This document shows positions 31,973-42,289 of a stretch of DNA of 64,000 nt, one piece after another. A program made the translations under genes and the position numbers. Numbering within the stretch: position 1 is the first letter of the stretch; each line of letters begins with the position of its first letter. Under the pieces are notes generated by a model, which was given only the letters and a program-made list of their open reading frames with translations, made no database searches and was not told the origin of the DNA. Source of the DNA: Bacillus sp. S3 (GTDB lineage Bacteria; Bacillota; Bacilli; Bacillales; Cytobacillaceae); assembly GCF_005154805.1 (NCBI RefSeq), contig NZ_CP039727.1, forward strand, positions 1,299,501 to 1,363,500, written 5' to 3'.

Positions 31973-34900
31973 AAAACTAAAAAAAGTACTTGTCATTGGT
32001 TCTGGTCCGATCGTGATTGGCCAGGCAGCAGAATTTGATTATGCCGGAACACAGGCGTGTATTGCCCTCAAAGAAGAGGGGATTGAAGTCGTTTTAATTA
32101 ATAATAACCCGGCAACGATCATGACAGATGAGACAACAGCTGACAAAGTATATATCGAACCATTAAACGTTGAAACAATTGAAAAAATTATTCAAAAAGA
32201 AAAGCCCGATGGGGTCATTGGCACCCTAGGCGGCCAAACAGGCCTGAATTTAACTGTAGAGTTGTATGAACAAAATATACTAGAAAAATATAATGTTGAA
32301 CTTCTTGGCACCTCTGTTGAATCAATCAAAAACGGGGAAGACCGAGAAAAGTTCCGTAACCTGATGCTCGAAATTGGCGAACCGATTCCGGAATCTGCTA
32401 TTATTCACAGCATCGCGGAAGGGGAAGCTTTCGTTAAAGAAATTGGTTTTCCAGTAATCATACGCCCAGCCTATACCCTTGGTGGAGAAGGAGGCGGCTT
32501 TGCCAATAACGGCGAGGAGCTTGAAAACGTCCTAAAGAAAGGCTTAGCAGCAAGCCCCATCCATCAAGTATTAGTTGAAAAAAGTATCAAAGGCTGGAAG
32601 GAAATTGAATATGAGGTCATGAGAGACGCTAATGATACATGCATCATTGTCTGCAATATGGAAAACATGGATCCAGTTGGTGTGCATACAGGCGACTCCA
32701 TTGTTGTTGCTCCATCGCAGACATTAACAGATGTCCAATATCAAATGCTTCGTGACGTTTCAATAAAAGTAATCAGAGAACTAAAGATTATCGGTGGCTG
32801 TAATATCCAGTTTGCACTCCATCCGGAATCCAATCAATATTACATCATCGAAGTAAATCCAAGGGTCAGCCGTTCGTCCGCACTTGCTTCAAAAGCAACC
32901 GGTTATCCGATAGCTCGTATGGCGGCGAAGTGTGCGATTGGATATCACCTCGATGAAATTGTCAATCCAATCACAGGTAACACCTTTGCTTCGTTTGAGC
33001 CGGCGATTGATTATATTGTGGTAAAACTCCCTCGATTCCCGTTTGATAAGTTCCCTGAAGCAGATAGATCACTTGGGACACAAATGAAAGCAACAGGTGA
33101 GGTCATGGCAATTGACCGGACGTTTGAAGGGGCTTTAAACAAAGCCATTCGGTCAATGGAAATGAATGTATATGGACTTTGCCGCAAATCCAATCACACA
33201 TTAAGTGAAGAAGTTCTTTTTGAACTGCTTGAAAAGGCCAATGACCAACGTTTATTTTTTATTGCAGAAGCTTTCCGAAGAGGAATCTCGCTTGAAAAAG
33301 TGCAGCAATTAACCGAAATTGACTTATGGTTTTTACACAAAATTAGCTCAATCGTGACGTTAGAAAAAAAGCTTGCCAACTATGAATGGAGCAATGTTCC
33401 AACAGCGCTGCTGAAAGAAGCAAAACGAAATAACGTTGCAGATAAGCTGCTATCGCAAATTTTTTCTATTCCGGAAAAACAAATCCGCGATAAGTGGAAA
33501 GAACTTAACTGGAAACCGGGCTATAAGATGGTTGATACTTGCTCGGCAGAATTTGATGCTGTAACACCCTACTACTACTCAACATGGCACGGATTTGATG
33601 AGGTAGAGCCAACGGACAAGAAAAAGATTCTGGTCATTGGGTCGGGTCCGATTCGAATTGGCCAGGGAATTGAATTTGATTACTGCTCTGTACATGCTGC
33701 CAAAGCCATTAAGAAAAAAGGCTATGAGGCAGTGGTCATTAATAACAACCCTGAGACTGTTAGTACCGACTATTCCATTGCCGACAGCCTTTATTTCGAA
33801 CCGCTTGCAGCAGAAGATGTTCTGCATGTGATTGCGAAAGAAAAAGTCGAGGGTGTATTGATTCAGTTCGGCGGGCAAACAGCGATCAATTTGGCACACG
33901 CGTTAGAAGAAGAGGGCGTCAATATTTTAGGGACGACAGTTGAAAATATTAATTTGCTAGAAGACCGAAAAGAATTTTACCAACTGCTTGAGGACTTAAA
34001 TATCCCGCATATTGAAGGGAAAACAGTCTCACAGCCTGAAGAACTAATAGAAGCTGCCGCCAGGCTTGGATACCCGGTGCTCGTTCGTCCATCGTACGTT
34101 ATTGGCGGTCAAGCCATGTTTACGATTTTTTCAGAAGAGGAACTCAATCAGTATATTATCCAGTTAGAGAATAATTCCCATGCAGAGATGTGGCCGCTAT
34201 TAGTCGATAAATTTTTGCCGGGGCTTGAATGTGAGATAGATGTGATCAGCGATGGGGACAAAATAGTTGTTCCGGGAATTTTTGAACATATAGAAAAGGC
34301 TGGCGTTCACTCCGGTGACAGTATTTCCGTGTTCCCGCCGATCTCGATGTCTGCAAAAACAAAAGAAACCATTATTCATTACGCAGAAAAAATGGCGAAA
34401 TCAGCGCCGGTAATCGGCATGATGAATATTCAATATGTCATTTATGATGACGAGGTTTACGTGCTTGAGGTAAATCCACGCTCGTCAAGAACTGTGCCAA
34501 TCATCAGTAAAGTAACAGGAATTCCAATGATTGAATGGGCTGTCAGTGTTCAATTAGGAGAGAAGTTATCCGACTTGTCTAACGTGCAAGAGTTGCTTCC
34601 TGAACCTGGGTATTATTCTGTAAAAGCCCCAATATTCTCATCAAGTAAGCTTAAGGGTGTGGACCATGTTCTCGGGCCGGAAATGAAATCAACTGGCGAA
34701 GCACTTGGATTAGGCGTCACGTTCCAAGCTGCTCTTGAAAAAGCGTTTCCTGTTATTGGAGGCAAAACGGAAGCAAATACCCTCTTCTGTTCCATTTCGG
34801 TTCGGGAAAAACCGGAAAGTCTTTCGCTAGTGAAAGAACTTAGTGATCTAAATTACAAGATTGCTGCGACAGAAGGAACAGCATTGTTTTTTAAAAAAAA

Positions 34901-35195
34901 TGGTATATCAGTTGAACGTATAGTGAAGGACGAAAATGATGTAAATGGACTATTCCGAAACGAGCGGGTTAAGGCTGTCATTAATATACCGAACCAAGGA
35001 CGACAAAAACAAAAATTTGGTTTCCACATTCGTGAGCATGCCGTTCGTTACAAGATCCCTGTGTTTACACATCTGGATACAATTGAAGCAATGATCGGCT
35101 TACAAAGCCAATTCATGTCGGAAAATGAAGTTCGTACAGTCCGTGAGTATTATCATATTGAAAAAAGGGGTGCTGAACATGTTAGAAGCCTATAA
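31959..35195 (+). CDS. carB: Carbamoyl phosphate synthase, large subunit, arginine operon form
   Basis: 1078 residues in two homologous ATP-grasp halves, each opening with a related motif: VLVIGSGPIVIGQAAEFDYA near residue 10 and ILVIGSGPIRIGQGIEFDYC near 556. The first half makes carboxyphosphate and carbamate, the second phosphorylates carbamate; a C-terminal MGS-like domain (from about 940) binds regulators in other enzymes. It overlaps carA by 14 bases and argF by 17. It is slightly longer than the arginine-specific CarB of B. subtilis (about 1030 as I recall). Confidence 0.93.
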   Translation: MPLNKKLKKVLVIGSGPIVIGQAAEFDYAGTQACIALKEEGIEVVLINNNPATIMTDETTADKVYIEPLNVETIEKIIQKEKPDGVIGTLGGQTGLNLTVELYEQNILEKYNVELLGTSVESIKNGEDREKFRNLMLEIGEPIPESAIIHSIAEGEAFVKEIGFPVIIRPAYTLGGEGGGFANNGEELENVLKKGLAASPIHQVLVEKSIKGWKEIEYEVMRDANDTCIIVCNMENMDPVGVHTGDSIVVAPSQTLTDVQYQMLRDVSIKVIRELKIIGGCNIQFALHPESNQYYIIEVNPRVSRSSALASKATGYPIARMAAKCAIGYHLDEIVNPITGNTFASFEPAIDYIVVKLPRFPFDKFPEADRSLGTQMKATGEVMAIDRTFEGALNKAIRSMEMNVYGLCRKSNHTLSEEVLFELLEKANDQRLFFIAEAFRRGISLEKVQQLTEIDLWFLHKISSIVTLEKKLANYEWSNVPTALLKEAKRNNVADKLLSQIFSIPEKQIRDKWKELNWKPGYKMVDTCSAEFDAVTPYYYSTWHGFDEVEPTDKKKILVIGSGPIRIGQGIEFDYCSVHAAKAIKKKGYEAVVINNNPETVSTDYSIADSLYFEPLAAEDVLHVIAKEKVEGVLIQFGGQTAINLAHALEEEGVNILGTTVENINLLEDRKEFYQLLEDLNIPHIEGKTVSQPEELIEAAARLGYPVLVRPSYVIGGQAMFTIFSEEELNQYIIQLENNSHAEMWPLLVDKFLPGLECEIDVISDGDKIVVPGIFEHIEKAGVHSGDSISVFPPISMSAKTKETIIHYAEKMAKSAPVIGMMNIQYVIYDDEVYVLEVNPRSSRTVPIISKVTGIPMIEWAVSVQLGEKLSDLSNVQELLPEPGYYSVKAPIFSSSKLKGVDHVLGPEMKSTGEALGLGVTFQAALEKAFPVIGGKTEANTLFCSISVREKPESLSLVKELSDLNYKIAATEGTALFFKKNGISVERIVKDENDVNGLFRNERVKAVINIPNQGRQKQKFGFHIREHAVRYKIPVFTHLDTIEAMIGLQSQFMSENEVRTVREYYHIEKRGAEHVRSL

Positions 35196-36147
35196 ATTGA
35201 TTGAAAAGAAGGAAATACAATTAAAGGGAAAAGACTTTTTACAGTTGTCAGATTTCAGCACAGATGAGATTCTTTATATGCTGGATGTGGCTCAGGAGTT
35301 AAAAGTACTGCAAAAGCAAGGGACTCCTCAGCCGCATTTAAGCGGTAAAGTATTAGGAATGATCTTTGAAAAATCCTCCACCCGCACGCGAGTATCATTT
35401 GAGGTTGGCATGTTACAGCTTGGGGGGCATGCCATTTTCCTAAGCTCGAAAGACATCCAGCTTGGAAGAGGTGAAAGTATTTCCGATACAGCAAAAGTGC
35501 TATCGCGCTATGTAGACGGGATCATGATTCGAACTTTTTCACATGAATCAGTAGAAGAGCTAGCAGAGCATGCAACAGTTCCGGTTATAAACGGGTTAAC
35601 GGACCTGCAGCACCCTGTCCAGGTACTGGCTGATTTGCTGACCATCTTAGAGCATAAAGGGAAATTAGCTGGCCTAAAGCTGTGTTATATTGGCGATGGG
35701 AATAACAATATGGCCCATTCTTTAATGGAGGGTGCTGTTAAAGTAGGGATGAACATAAGCATCGCCAGCCCGGCAGGATATTTGCCTAATGGAAAAATAA
35801 CTGAAAACGCCATCCAGGACGGAAAGATAACTGGAAGTACAGTAACAGTTACGAATGATCCGCTAAAAGCAATCAAAGATGCCGATGTCATCGTTACAGA
35901 TGTTTGGACCAGTATGGGGCAGGAAGAAGAAACTGCTTTAAGATTAGAGGCATTTCAAGGTTTCCAAGTTAATGAGGAATTGTGTAAGCATGCGAAAAAG
36001 GATTTCATTTTCTTACATTGTTTACCGGCTCACAGAGGTGAAGAGGTGACTGCGGAAATTATTGACGGCTGCCATTCAGTCGTTTTTGATGAAGCAGAGA
36101 ACCGTCTGCATGCACAAAAAGCAATTTTAAAACTTTTACTTGCATAA
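35179..36147 (+). CDS. argF: Ornithine carbamoyltransferase
   Basis: 322 residues. Joins carbamoyl phosphate and ornithine to give citrulline. The carbamoyl-phosphate site SSTRTRVSFE is near residue 65, the HPVQVLAD segment near 142, and the ornithine loop FLHCLPAHRG near 279. A longer in-frame start at 35125 is rejected: ATG 35179 has AAGGGG about 8 bases upstream and gives the family N-terminus. It overlaps carB and closes the operon; no clear terminator follows before the argG promoter. Confidence 0.95.
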   Translation: MLEAYKLIEKKEIQLKGKDFLQLSDFSTDEILYMLDVAQELKVLQKQGTPQPHLSGKVLGMIFEKSSTRTRVSFEVGMLQLGGHAIFLSSKDIQLGRGESISDTAKVLSRYVDGIMIRTFSHESVEELAEHATVPVINGLTDLQHPVQVLADLLTILEHKGKLAGLKLCYIGDGNNNMAHSLMEGAVKVGMNISIASPAGYLPNGKITENAIQDGKITGSTVTVTNDPLKAIKDADVIVTDVWTSMGQEEETALRLEAFQGFQVNEELCKHAKKDFIFLHCLPAHRGEEVTAEIIDGCHSVVFDEAENRLHAQKAILKLLLA

Positions 36148-36151
36148 TAGG

Positions 36152-36207
36152 TTCATTTTTTATAATATTAATTGTATAATAATTCTATCGATTGAATAAA
36201 AATTCAA
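36152..36207 (+). promoter_or_regulatory. Predicted argG promoter with two ARG-box-like sites
   Basis: TTCATT (36152-36157), 17-bp spacer, TATAAT (36175-36180). TTGTATAATAATTCTA (36172-36187) and TTGAATAAAAATTCAA (36192-36207, a near-perfect palindrome) are centred 20 bp apart, the same spacing as upstream of argC. The -10 lies in the first site, and both share the core GTATAATAATTC with the argC region. Confidence 0.7.
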
Positions 36208-36230
36208 AATGAATGCAAGGAGAATAGAAA

Positions 36231-37442
36231 ATGACGAAAGAAAAAATTGTTTTAGCATACTCAGGAGGTTTAGATACATCTGTATCGGTTAAATGGATTC
36301 AAGAAAAATATGGTTATGATGTTATTGCTTTAGGTCTTGATGTTGGAGAAGGTAAGGATCTAGAGGCGATCAAAACCAAGGCATTGAATGTTGGCGCCGT
36401 TAAAGCCTATATCGTTGATGCGAAGGAATTGTTAGCGAAGGAATATATTCTTCCTGCTTTGAAAGCTAATTGTTTATATGAAGGGAAATACCCGCTTTCT
36501 TCTGCCCTTTCTAGACCGTTGATTTCAAAATTACTTGTTGAGGTTGCCGAAAAAGAAGGTGCAACAGCTGTTGCTCACGGCTGTACAGGAAAAGGGAATG
36601 ATCAAGTCCGCTTTGAAGTATCGATCCAAGCACTTAATCCAAGCTTAAAAGTGGTTGCGCCGGTTCGTGAATGGGGCATGACACGTGATGAAGAAATCGC
36701 CTATGCCGAAGAAAACGGAATTCCAATCCCTGTTGATTTAGACAATCCATTTTCGATTGATGCAAATATTTGGGGACGTGCATGTGAGGCTGGAGTGCTT
36801 GAAGATCCATGGGCAGAGGCTCCAGAAGCAGCGTACGATTGGACAAATCCAATTGAATTAACACCAGACGCGGCAGAATATGTGGAAATTGAATTCGAGC
36901 AAGGTGTTCCGGTTGCCCTAAATGGCGAGAAACTTCCCTTAGTTCAACTAATTGAAACCTTAAATGAGCTTGGAGGCAAGCACGGTGTTGGCCGTATTGA
37001 CCACATTGAGAATAGATTAGTAGGAATTAAATCTCGTGAAGTATACGAAAATCCAGCAGCGTTAATCTTAATCAATGCCCATAAAGAATTAGAGTTCCTA
37101 ACTCTGACTCGTGAGGTTACTCAATTCAAAACACAGGTTGAACAGCAGATGGCAAAGATTATCTATGAAGGTCTCTGGTATTCACCGATTAAGCCTGCGC
37201 TTGATGCCTTTATTGATGAAACACAAAAAACTGTATCAGGTACAATCCGCGTCAAGCTCCATAAAGGAAATCATACGGTTGTTGGCCGTAAATCGCCGTA
37301 TAGCCTGTATAATGAGGAATTGGCAACCTATGCAAAAGGTGACGCTTTTGACCATAATGCAGCAGTTGGATTTATTAAACTATGGGGATTACCAACGAAA
37401 GTATTTTCAGAGGTTAATAAAAAGGAAACCATTTTAAAATAA
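36231..37442 (+). CDS. argG: Argininosuccinate synthase
   Basis: 403 residues. Condenses citrulline and aspartate with ATP cleavage to AMP. The PP-loop [15 protein letters not shown] is at residues 7-21, with [13 protein letters not shown] near 121 for substrate and ATP. AGGAGAATAG precedes the ATG. It is transcribed from its own arginine-boxed promoter and is followed after 63 bases by argH; a hairpin in the gap lacks a good T-run, so the pair is probably one unit. Confidence 0.95.
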   Translation: MTKEKIVLAYSGGLDTSVSVKWIQEKYGYDVIALGLDVGEGKDLEAIKTKALNVGAVKAYIVDAKELLAKEYILPALKANCLYEGKYPLSSALSRPLISKLLVEVAEKEGATAVAHGCTGKGNDQVRFEVSIQALNPSLKVVAPVREWGMTRDEEIAYAEENGIPIPVDLDNPFSIDANIWGRACEAGVLEDPWAEAPEAAYDWTNPIELTPDAAEYVEIEFEQGVPVALNGEKLPLVQLIETLNELGGKHGVGRIDHIENRLVGIKSREVYENPAALILINAHKELEFLTLTREVTQFKTQVEQQMAKIIYEGLWYSPIKPALDAFIDETQKTVSGTIRVKLHKGNHTVVGRKSPYSLYNEELATYAKGDAFDHNAAVGFIKLWGLPTKVFSEVNKKETILK

Positions 37443-37451
37443 ACCGGATTG

Positions 37452-37472
37452 CCCTCGAATCCTAGTTCGGGG
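37452..37472 (+). other. Intercistronic hairpin between argG and argH
   Basis: CCCTCGAA and TTCGGGGG form an 8-bp stem with a 6-base loop and a broken T-rich tail (TTGTCTTCTTTC). It is a weak terminator or an mRNA processing structure. Confidence 0.55.
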
Positions 37473-37505
37473 GTTGTCTTCTTTCTAAGTTAAGGGGGAG
37501 CACTA

Positions 37506-38876
37506 ATGTCTAAGCTATGGGGTGGACGTTTTACAAAGGAAACGAACAAATTGGTGGAAGAATTCACTGCATCCATTCATTTTGATCAAAAATTGGCAAA
37601 AGAAGATATCGCCGGCAGTCTGGCACACGTACAAATGCTGGGGGAATGTGGCATTATTCCGATGGAGGATGCGGACAAAATTAAGGACGGTCTTCTTTCT
37701 ATTAAAAAGTTGGTAGATGAAAACAAAGTTGAGTTTTTAGTAGAAGATGAAGATATTCATATGAATATCGAAAAACTATTGATTGAAAAAATCGGTTCTG
37801 TCGGCGGTAAGCTTCATACAGGGCGCAGCCGTAATGATCAAGTCGCAACCGACATGCATCTTTATTTACGGACAAAAACAACCGAATTAATTACGTTGCT
37901 TGAAGATGTCCAGCAGGCATTGATTGGGCAGGCTAAGGAGAATGTTCAAACGTTAATTCCCGGGTATACCCACCTGCAGCGTGCTCAGCCGGTTTCCTTT
38001 GCCCATCATGTCATGGCATATTTTTGGATGTTTGAACGTGATAAAGAAAGATTAATAGACTCTCTGAAACGGATAAATTGGCTTCCACTAGGTTCCGGAG
38101 CCTTGGCAGGAACGACTTTTCCTATTAACCGTGAGCGTGTAGCCGAGCTGCTTGGATTTGAAACGGTGTACCCGAACAGTATGGATGCTGTCAGCGATCG
38201 TGATTTTATTCTTGAATTTTTATCGATTGGTTCTATCATTATGACGCACATTTCCAGACTTTCTGAGGAGTTGGTTATTTGGTCAAGCCAGGAATTTCAG
38301 TTTGTCGAGCTGGATGATTCTTTCTGTACAGGCTCAAGTATTATGCCGCAAAAGAAAAACCCGGATGTTCCGGAACTGCTTAGAGGAAAAACCGGCCGTG
38401 CGTATGGCAATTTGATTGGGTTATTGACTGTTTTAAAAGGCCTGCCGCTCGCTTACAACAAGGATTTGCAAGAAGATAAAGAGGGCATGTTTGATACAGT
38501 AGAAACGCTTGAAGGTTCATTAAAACTGTTGGCCCCAATGATTGAAACGATGACCGTCAAAAAAGATGTGATGCGTAAGGCAATCAACAATGATTTTTCC
38601 AATGCCACAGATATTGCGGATTATTTGGTACGTAAAGGCTTGCCGTTCCGTGAAGCCCATGAGGTAATTGGAAAAATTGTTTTGTATGCCATCCAATCTG
38701 ACAAGTATTTGCTAGATTTAAGTTTCGAAGAATACCAAGAGTTCAGTCCATTATTTGAAAAAGATATTTATCAGGTATTGGCTCCTGAACATGTAGTTGC
38801 AGTAAGAAACAGCTTTGGCGGAACAGCGCCCGAACAAGTCTTGAAACAAATTGAGCTTGCAGAAGGGAAACTTTAA
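37506..38876 (+). CDS. argH: Argininosuccinate lyase
   Basis: 456 residues of the fumarase/aspartase superfamily. It releases fumarate from argininosuccinate to yield arginine, the last step. The signature [12 protein letters not shown] with the mobile catalytic loop Ser is near residue 276, [12 protein letters not shown] near 109, and the catalytic His in [11 protein letters not shown] near 158. The AGGGGGAG ribosome site lies before ATG. It completes the arginine pathway encoded in this window. Confidence 0.95.
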   Translation: MSKLWGGRFTKETNKLVEEFTASIHFDQKLAKEDIAGSLAHVQMLGECGIIPMEDADKIKDGLLSIKKLVDENKVEFLVEDEDIHMNIEKLLIEKIGSVGGKLHTGRSRNDQVATDMHLYLRTKTTELITLLEDVQQALIGQAKENVQTLIPGYTHLQRAQPVSFAHHVMAYFWMFERDKERLIDSLKRINWLPLGSGALAGTTFPINRERVAELLGFETVYPNSMDAVSDRDFILEFLSIGSIIMTHISRLSEELVIWSSQEFQFVELDDSFCTGSSIMPQKKNPDVPELLRGKTGRAYGNLIGLLTVLKGLPLAYNKDLQEDKEGMFDTVETLEGSLKLLAPMIETMTVKKDVMRKAINNDFSNATDIADYLVRKGLPFREAHEVIGKIVLYAIQSDKYLLDLSFEEYQEFSPLFEKDIYQVLAPEHVVAVRNSFGGTAPEQVLKQIELAEGKL

Positions 38877-38892
38877 AAAATCCATGGTAAAT

Positions 38893-38918
38893 GCCCGCTA
38901 TTTAGCGGGCTATATTTG
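38893..38918 (+). terminator. Hairpin after argH
   Basis: GCCCGCT pairs with AGCGGGC over a 4-base loop. The tail TATATTTGTG is only moderately T-rich, so termination strength is uncertain. Confidence 0.6.
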
Positions 38919-38947
38919 TGTTCCAGTGTAATAGGGGTACCAAAAGT

Positions 38948-38976
38948 TTGAATAAAATACTAAAATATTAGATAAT
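38948..38976 (+). promoter_or_regulatory. Predicted sigma-A promoter of the hydrolase-GNAT genes
   Basis: TTGAAT (38948-38953), 17-bp spacer, GATAAT (38971-38976), 31 bases before the start codon of the first gene. Confidence 0.6.
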
Positions 38977-39007
38977 TCCCTTAAAAGAAACTAATTGGAG
39001 GAGAATA

Positions 39008-39865
39008 ATGAAACTAAGAGTATCTGTGGTGCAGTACCACCTGCATACGATTCAAAACTTTGAGGAATTCGCAAAACAGTGCGAGCATTACATAAAAACG
39101 GCTGAAGAATTTGGGGCAGAATTTGTCCTCTTCCCAGAGTTCTTTACCACTCAGCTCTTATCCATCGGCAATGGCCAGGGTCAGAGCCTCACGATTAACG
39201 ACTTGCCAAACTTTACTGAACAGTACCGTGAACTATTTTCTAATTTTGCAAAACAGACCAACATGCATATTATTGCGGGTACACACGTCCTAAAAAAGAA
39301 CGAAAAGCTCTATAATACCGCCCATTTATTTTATCCGGACGGTCGAATCGGTGAGCAGGCTAAGCTGCATATTACCCCAACAGAGGTAAATGAATGGAAT
39401 ATGGCACAGGGCGATTCGTTTCAGATTTTTGATACGGATAAAGGAAAGATTGCGCTGCTTACCTGTTATGATATCGAGTTCCCTGAGATTGTCCGCATGG
39501 CAAAGGCTAAGGGTGCGGATGTTATATTCTGTCCATCATGCACAGATGACCGCCATGGCTTCCACCGTGTTAGATATACCAGCCATGCCCGAGCGGTGGA
39601 GAACCAGGTATATGTGGTCCTAACCGGAACTGTCGGCTCGCTGCCGACGGTTGATTTTATGCGCGCTAATTTTGGCCAGGCTGCAATCATCACTCCAAAT
39701 GATATTCCATTCCCGCCTAAAGGCTTATTGGTTGAAGGGGAACTGAATAATGACATGGTCGTAACTGCAGATTTAGATTTAGAACTTTTATATAAAGTTC
39801 GGGAACATGGTTCGGTCACAACCTGGCGTGATCGCAGAACAGACCTTTATACAGATTGGTCATAA
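39008..39865 (+). CDS. Nitrilase-superfamily carbon-nitrogen hydrolase
   Basis: 285 residues. The catalytic triad is visible: Glu in LFPEFFTT (about 43), Lys in KLHITPTEVN (about 122) and Cys in LLTCYDIEFPE (about 156). Such enzymes hydrolyse amide or C-N bonds of small molecules. The next gene is a GNAT acetyltransferase; in B. subtilis YhcX, as I recall it, a GNAT and a nitrilase domain are fused in one protein, so these two probably act on the same compound. The strong site TTGGAGGAG precedes ATG. The substrate is unknown. Confidence 0.82.
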   Translation: MKLRVSVVQYHLHTIQNFEEFAKQCEHYIKTAEEFGAEFVLFPEFFTTQLLSIGNGQGQSLTINDLPNFTEQYRELFSNFAKQTNMHIIAGTHVLKKNEKLYNTAHLFYPDGRIGEQAKLHITPTEVNEWNMAQGDSFQIFDTDKGKIALLTCYDIEFPEIVRMAKAKGADVIFCPSCTDDRHGFHRVRYTSHARAVENQVYVVLTGTVGSLPTVDFMRANFGQAAIITPNDIPFPPKGLLVEGELNNDMVVTADLDLELLYKVREHGSVTTWRDRRTDLYTDWS

Positions 39866-39878
39866 AGGATGTGGAAAC

Positions 39879-40574
39879 ATGTATCGAAGTGATTTTTATG
39901 TGTATGACCAAGGTAAACCTGTAAAGGTCTTCATCCGTAATTACACAGAAACAGATTTTGATCAGCTGATTGAAATCCAGTCCGAATGCTTTCCACCGCC
40001 TTTTCCTGAAGAATTATGGTGGAATAAACAGCAATTATTAAACCATGTTACCATTTTTCCAGAGGGTGCATTATGCTGCGAAATAGATGGTATATTAGTT
40101 GGATCATTGACAGGTCTATGTGTTGACTTTGATTTAAATAATCACAACCATACTTGGGAAGAAATCACCGATCATGGGTACATCCGCAGCCATAATCCTA
40201 ATGGTGATACATTATATATTGTTGATATCAGTATTCGTCCAAAGTTCCGAAAACTCGGGCTTGGAAAATTATTGATGCAGGCGATGTACCATGTTGTCAT
40301 TGAAAAAGGATATACCAGGCTGCTGGGCGGAGGCCGGATGCCTGGCTACCATAAAGTCGCTGATAAAATGACTCCCGAGGAGTACTTGGCAGCGGTAATA
40401 AATGGCGGGATGCACGATCCCGTCATCAGCTTTTTGCTGCGCTCCGGCCGGAAACCTATTGGGGTTGCGAGAAATTACCTCGATGATGAAGAATCCTGCA
40501 ATCATGCAGCGTTAATGGAATGGACAAATCCGTTTAAATCAGATAAAGGGGGCATAAATGCCAATGGAATATAA
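39879..40574 (+). CDS. GNAT acetyltransferase, partner of the hydrolase
   Basis: 231 residues. The central acetyl-CoA site is VDISIRPKFRKLGLGKLLMQ (about residues 106-125), in which the R-x-x-G-x-G/A pattern reads KLGLGK. The C-terminal stretch around GGGRMPGYH is like the GNAT part of fused GNAT-nitrilase proteins. I moved the start from 39807 to ATG 39879 because AAGGATGTGG lies just upstream and the hydrolase stops 14 bases before it. It overlaps the next gene by 17 bases, so the three are co-expressed. Confidence 0.8.
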   Translation: MYRSDFYVYDQGKPVKVFIRNYTETDFDQLIEIQSECFPPPFPEELWWNKQQLLNHVTIFPEGALCCEIDGILVGSLTGLCVDFDLNNHNHTWEEITDHGYIRSHNPNGDTLYIVDISIRPKFRKLGLGKLLMQAMYHVVIEKGYTRLLGGGRMPGYHKVADKMTPEEYLAAVINGGMHDPVISFLLRSGRKPIGVARNYLDDEESCNHAALMEWTNPFKSDKGGINANGI

Positions 40575-41235
40575 AAGAATTACCAGTATTGAAGACCCAA
40601 ATTTTAAAAAGCTTCATGATTTAATGGAGGAAATTTTCCCGCCGGAGGAAGTACTGGAATATGAGCTTTGGAAAGAACCATTAGAAGATCCAGGTATTCG
40701 GGTGTTTGTTGCTACTCTAGGAGACCAAGTTGTCGGAGCAACCGAATACCGTTATTATCCCGACTGGAATATCGCGATGACAGATTTTACTATCATCAGT
40801 AAACCTGGTTTAGGGCTTGGCCGCTTTTTAGCGCAAAACCGTTTAAAGGATTTAAACCAGCTTGCTAATGAAAATGGTAAAGTGCTATTTGGAATGTTTG
40901 CAGAAATTTATGACCCTTACCGGGTAGAGCATCACGAATTTGGCGGTGTAAAGGTAATGGAACCATATGTGCGCCGGGAGGTTCTATCGCACTTAGGCTA
41001 TAAGCGGCTTGATCTCTCCTATGTTCACCCATCCTGGGAAAACAACGGGGAAGCTGTCGAGGGACTTGACCTTTGTTTTATGCCTGCTGATTATGAACTT
41101 GCGGCATTACCAGCCGGTCTTATTAGGGACTTCCTGACAAACTATTACTCTATCCTTTCCAATAAACCGAAGGAATGGCTGGAAATGATTGAACAAATTA
41201 ATAAAAAAGAAACGATTCCACTATTACCCCTTTAA
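40558..41235 (+). CDS. Second GNAT-like acetyltransferase
   Basis: 225 residues. The acetyl-CoA-site region is TDFTIISKPGLGLGRFLAQNR near residues 75-95, and VVGATEYRYYPDW the preceding beta strand. The fold call is less firm than for its neighbour because the motif is degenerate. Start ATG 40558 has AAAGGGGG 5 bases upstream; a second ATG six bases on is possible. It is the last gene of the hydrolase unit and has the same likely pathway. I do not recognise a close named relative. Confidence 0.65.
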   Translation: MPMEYKRITSIEDPNFKKLHDLMEEIFPPEEVLEYELWKEPLEDPGIRVFVATLGDQVVGATEYRYYPDWNIAMTDFTIISKPGLGLGRFLAQNRLKDLNQLANENGKVLFGMFAEIYDPYRVEHHEFGGVKVMEPYVRREVLSHLGYKRLDLSYVHPSWENNGEAVEGLDLCFMPADYELAALPAGLIRDFLTNYYSILSNKPKEWLEMIEQINKKETIPLLPL

Positions 41236-41276
41236 TAAACAAGCCCGCCATCGACAGGCGGAGATTGTGGAAAAAG

Positions 41277-41310
41277 GCATCCGTATGAATATGCGGGTGC
41301 TTATTCTTTT
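41277..41310 (+). terminator. Terminator after the GNAT gene
   Basis: GCATCCGTAT and ATGCGGGTGC pair with two G-T pairs around a GAAT-like turn and are followed by TTATTCTTTT. Confidence 0.7.
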
Positions 41311-41353
41311 AACGGATGTGGTAAAACTAGATTAACATACTAGGGAAATTCAT

Positions 41354-42241
41354 CTACCGTGTTTTTTTGATAAAATGGTACAGTGCACCAATCATTCCTG
41401 CGTCATTTTGATACTTACAACTTTCAACTGGGATCTTAATGTCTTTCCACCAAGGAAGATGGTCAAGTTTATTGTTAATATTATCTAACAACCCTTGTTG
41501 GGCAATTACTCCACCGCCTATTAAAATTTTTTGCGGGTTTAAAGTTGCGGCCAGATTATATATTCCATAACTAATGTTTTGAATCCAGTCATCTAGTAGT
41601 TTTTTTACCGAACTATCATGGCTGGATTCTAAAAAAACTGTCTCTCCTTTAACCTTTTCATATTCACTAATACCCTTTAGCTTTTTATAGGACTTAATTA
41701 GGGCATAGGTAGAAGCATTGGAGTGCAGTATATCCCTATCATTGTTTCCCGCTTGAGTAATCATAAATCCAAATTCTCCGCCTCTGAAACTATGCCCATG
41801 CAATAGTTTCCCATTAATAAATATACCCCCGCCTATTCCAGTACCAATTGTCACACAAATAAAATCGGTACAATTTTTGGCATTCCCACTTATTTTTTCT
41901 GCTAAAGCTGCGCAGTTTCCATCATTTTCAATTTCAACCGGCAGCGAAATTCTCTTTTTTAATAATTTTTTGAGATTCTGTTTATCAAGTGCTTTTACTG
42001 CGCCGGCCCGTTCTGAGTAACCTGAATGAGGGTTAATAAAGCCTGGTAAACTAATAGCCACACCACTAACATTATGATTGCTTGTATACATGTTAATGGT
42101 ATCTGCCATTGTATTTAAAAATAATTCTAGATTTCTACCATGGGTATCGTAGCTGCCTTTTGAAAGAATAGATCCATTCTCTAGCAATAGCCCGTGCTTT
42201 ACTTTTGTCCCTCCTATATCAAAACAAATATACTTTTTCAC
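41354..42241 (-). CDS. ROK-family sugar kinase without the zinc motif
   Basis: 295 residues. The phosphate-binding motif FDIGGTKVKHGLL is at the N-terminus, the catalytic Asp in ENDGNCAALAE near 106, and the second phosphate motif VTIGTGIGGGIFING near 130. The usual ROK zinc motif (CxCGxxGC) after the GEFG segment is absent, as in bacterial beta-glucoside kinases of the BglK type; it may therefore phosphorylate a sugar or glycoside rather than be a repressor. There is no helix-turn-helix domain. Start GTG 42241 has AGGAGG 6 bases upstream. It lies beside a P-loop kinase gene and a glycosyltransferase cluster. Substrate unknown. Confidence 0.8.
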   Translation of the reverse strand: MKKYICFDIGGTKVKHGLLLENGSILSKGSYDTHGRNLELFLNTMADTINMYTSNHNVSGVAISLPGFINPHSGYSERAGAVKALDKQNLKKLLKKRISLPVEIENDGNCAALAEKISGNAKNCTDFICVTIGTGIGGGIFINGKLLHGHSFRGGEFGFMITQAGNNDRDILHSNASTYALIKSYKKLKGISEYEKVKGETVFLESSHDSSVKKLLDDWIQNISYGIYNLAATLNPQKILIGGGVIAQQGLLDNINNKLDHLPWWKDIKIPVESCKYQNDAGMIGALYHFIKKTR

Positions 42242-42289
42242 TTCACTTCCTCCTATCTGCAGTATATTGTAACCTTTAAGCGGTTTTTA

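Noticed and set aside
39807..39878. 72-base upstream extension of the first GNAT gene
   Set aside because: It overlaps the hydrolase 3' end and precedes the evident ribosome site for ATG 39879.
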